From an uncultured Eubacteriales bacterium (GTDB lineage: Bacteria; Bacillota_A; Clostridia; Christensenellales; Aristaeellaceae), in contig CACXEB010000272.1 in NCBI GenBank assembly GCA_902766515.1, forward strand, positions 1-6,195: a stretch of 6,195 nt of DNA, given 5' to 3'. Made by a program: the position numbers and the translations under genes. Numbering within the stretch: position 1 is the stretch's first letter; every line of letters begins with the position of its first letter. Below are positions 6,106 through 6,195 of the stretch, piece after piece. The notes beneath the pieces are model-generated. The model saw nothing but the letters and a program-made list of their open reading frames with translations, was not told the origin of the DNA and did not search any database.

Positions 6106-6186
6106 GGGGGGACTGGCGTCCCCCCTGCGGGACCCCCCTCACGGCGTTTCCTGTCGCCCCGTTGGGGCTCCCGGGCGGAAACGCCG
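6105..6186. repeat. GC-rich series of hairpins, possible dispersed palindromic element
   Basis: Directly abutting the preceding palindrome is a perfect 9-bp stem with a 4-nt loop (6105-6113 with 6118-6126, AGGGGGGAC/GTCCCCCCT). A related GACCCCCCT copy lies at 6131-6139. Then a perfect 10-bp stem (6142-6151 with 6177-6186, CGGCGTTTCC/GGAAACGCCG) encloses a 5-bp GCCCC/GGGGC stem (6156-6160 with 6164-6168). No open reading frame here looks coding. The layout suits an intergenic palindromic repeat or a structured RNA, but copy number cannot be judged from one window, and the element may continue beyond the right edge. Confidence 0.5.
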
Positions 6187-6195
6187 CAAGGTACA

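Noticed and set aside
6071..6126. Intrinsic terminator of an upstream gene
   Set aside because: Neither hairpin is followed by a T-run on either strand; the first abuts a consensus -35 box instead.

Overview
The window is about 6.2 kb of GC-rich DNA with strong AGGAGG-type ribosome binding sites, a sigma-A/sigma-70-like promoter and protein families typical of gut Clostridia (Bacillota). A GC-rich lineage such as Oscillospirales or Christensenellales is my guess. This placement is inferred from family content and signals, not from a marker gene.

Layout: (1) Positions 1-2291, + strand: the 3' part of a large, presumably secreted protein. It has a transglutaminase/protease-like Cys-His-Asp core, four near-identical 40-residue tandem repeats, and a C-terminal domain I do not recognise. 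Its 5' end lies outside the window. (2) Positions 2292-2374: a convergent intergenic gap holding a perfect 15-bp hairpin. It is flanked by a T-run in the minus-strand sense and acts as a shared terminator. (3) Positions 2375-6005, - strand: a tightly packed four-gene operon, in transcription order MBOAT membrane O-acyltransferase (AlgI-like), DHHW/AlgX-like permuted SGNH protein, canonical SGNH/GDSL hydrolase, and a secreted DUF4358 protein. Junctions are 9 nt, a 64-nt overlap and 11 nt, and two stop codons overlap the next gene's Shine-Dalgarno. (4) Positions 6006-6195: the operon's promoter (consensus TTGACA, 17-bp spacer, TAAACT), an adjacent large palindrome, and a GC-rich series of hairpins running to the window edge.

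By analogy with alginate, cellulose and peptidoglycan O-acetylation, the operon should decorate a cell-surface polymer. The MBOAT would move an acyl group, probably acetyl, across the membrane. The DHHW protein, and possibly the SGNH protein, would transfer it to or remove it from an extracytoplasmic glycan. The DUF4358 protein would be an accessory of unknown role. The glycan and acyl group cannot be read from the sequence. The convergent transglutaminase-like surface protein shares only the cell-surface location; no functional link is shown.
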